NCBI GenBank assembly: GCA_009926405.1
Contig: RFOZ01000036.1
Span: forward strand, 1 to 14,788
DNA length: 14,788 nucleotides
DNA from: Cytophagia bacterium
GTDB taxonomy: Bacteria; Bacteroidota; Bacteroidia; UBA7662
Reading direction: 5' to 3'
Part shown: positions 14,150 to 14,788 of the stretch, one piece after another
Numbering within the stretch: position 1 is the first letter of the stretch
How the letters are laid out: each line of letters opens with the position of its first letter
The notes under the pieces: model-generated
What the model was told of the DNA's origin: nothing
Databases searched by the model: none
What the model saw: only the letters and a program-made list of their open reading frames with translations
Position numbers and translations under genes: made by a program

Positions 14150-14209
14150 CCTCGGTCGGCAGCTCGGCCTTGCCAAATCAGGTTGTCAAGCCTTCGAGGC
14201 TGACCGAGG
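14150..14209. repeat. Long imperfect inverted repeat across the clpB stop codon
   Basis: CCTCGGTC (14150-14157) and GACCGAGG (14202-14209) form eight perfect pairs. With small bulges, pairing can extend inward through GC, CTCG and CTTG-like segments to a loop of roughly 13 bases that holds the clpB stop (14178-14180). No T run follows on the minus strand, so it is not a standard intrinsic terminator. It might protect or attenuate a clpB-lon transcript. Confidence 0.35.
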
Positions 14210-14788
14210 AGCTGGGTACCACCACCAGCCCACTTTCCTCGAACCAATCCAGAAGGATCGCATCCGGGGCATGGATTTCTCCGCTCAAAAGGGCGGTGGA
14301 CAGCTTGTTCAGGACCTCCTTTTGGATAAGTCGGCGCAGGGGACGGGCCCCGTAAAGGGGGTCGTAACCGTTCCTGGCCAGGTAATCCAAGACGGCATCG
14401 GTGTAGGTTAGTCGCACCTGTCGTTTTTCGAGGCGTTCCTGAAGTTCTTTGAGCTGCAGGGTTGCAATGGAACGAATATTATCGTGGGTTAAGGGATGAA
14501 ACTCCACCACTTCGTCGATACGGTTGATGAATTCGGGGCGAAAGCGGGAACGCAAAAGCTCGTCCAATTCGGGGCGATTTCCGTCCTCGTCCTCCAGCCC
14601 GGCTCCCAAATTGGAGGTCATAATCAGGAGGGTGTTTTTGAAATTCACCGTTCGTCCTTTGTTATCCGTCAGGCGGCCTTCGTCCATAATTTGCAGGAGC
14701 AGGTTGTAAACATCGGTATGCGCTTTTTCGATTTCATCCAACAAAACCAAGGCATACGGACGGCGTCGAACCGCTTCGGTCAATTGCC
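14178..14788 (-). CDS. clpB: ATP-dependent chaperone ClpB (partial, C-terminal part)
   Basis: Only about the last 203 residues are in the window; the N-terminus lies beyond the right edge. The visible part is the second AAA+ module and its C-terminal domain: Walker B VLLDEIEKAH; the block LLQIMDEGRLTDNKGR; sensor 1 TSNLGA; the arginine-finger segment RFRPEFINRIDE; and sensor 2 YGARPLRR. This is characteristic of ClpB, the disaggregase that works with DnaK on heat-damaged proteins. ClpC or ClpA are less likely, since the sequence follows the ClpB pattern throughout and ends soon after sensor 2 without extra motifs. lon follows after 103 bases on the same strand, so read-through from clpB is possible in addition to the lon promoter. 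Confidence 0.92.
   Translation of the reverse strand, partial: QLTEAVRRRPYALVLLDEIEKAHTDVYNLLLQIMDEGRLTDNKGRTVNFKNTLLIMTSNLGAGLEDEDGNRPELDELLRSRFRPEFINRIDEVVEFHPLTHDNIRSIATLQLKELQERLEKRQVRLTYTDAVLDYLARNGYDPLYGARPLRRLIQKEVLNKLSTALLSGEIHAPDAILLDWFEESGLVVVPSSSVSLEGLTT

Overview
The window is a compact housekeeping stretch of a Gram-negative bacterium, most likely a member of Bacteroidota. Several things point there: a bifunctional-nuclease/UVR protein next to a CNT nucleoside transporter; a short LpxD-type acyltransferase near a stand-alone sucD; the pair gcvT-comB; the run lon-rsgA-dtd-MazG-type pyrophosphohydrolase; starts without clear Shine-Dalgarno sequences; and TAnnTTTG boxes (the -7 element of the Bacteroidota primary sigma factor) upstream of five genes. 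LpxD and MlaE/MlaF imply an outer membrane with lipid A. A lower rank cannot be set from the sequence alone. I see no tRNA, rRNA, mobile element, phage gene or CRISPR array. No gap between genes exceeds about 115 bases.

Layout. (1) 42-2974, plus strand: a BFN/DUF151-UVR protein, a NupC-type nucleoside transporter and an exported tryptophan-rich protein resembling a solute-binding protein. (2) 2986-5463, minus strand: mlaE and mlaF overlap by four bases (ATGA); sucD follows with its own promoter. (3) 5545-6918, plus strand: a short-chain dehydrogenase and rnhB, six bases apart. (4) 6935-7861, minus strand: lpxD. (5) 7975-9835, plus strand: gcvT and comB, 13 bases apart. (6) 9832 to the right edge, minus strand: clpB (C-terminal part only), lon, rsgA, dtd and a MazG-type pyrophosphohydrolase, read in that order.

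How the genes work together. Block 6 is a protein-quality and translation-quality cluster: a disaggregase, an ATP-dependent protease, a ribosome-assembly GTPase, a D-aminoacyl-tRNA deacylase and a nucleotide pyrophosphohydrolase. From lon onward the genes are packed with gaps of 0, 5 and 38 bases. Upstream of lon is an exact match to a sigma-54 (-24/-12) promoter, abutted by a perfect TGTCAG-N5-CTGACA inverted repeat. This is the most notable regulatory structure in the window. Blocks 2 and 4 contribute to envelope lipid handling. sucD belongs to the TCA cycle, gcvT to glycine/one-carbon metabolism, and comB to sulfonate metabolism or to an unrecognised role.

No clearly novel multigene system is visible. 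The interest lies in the regulatory sites and in a few unusual proteins.
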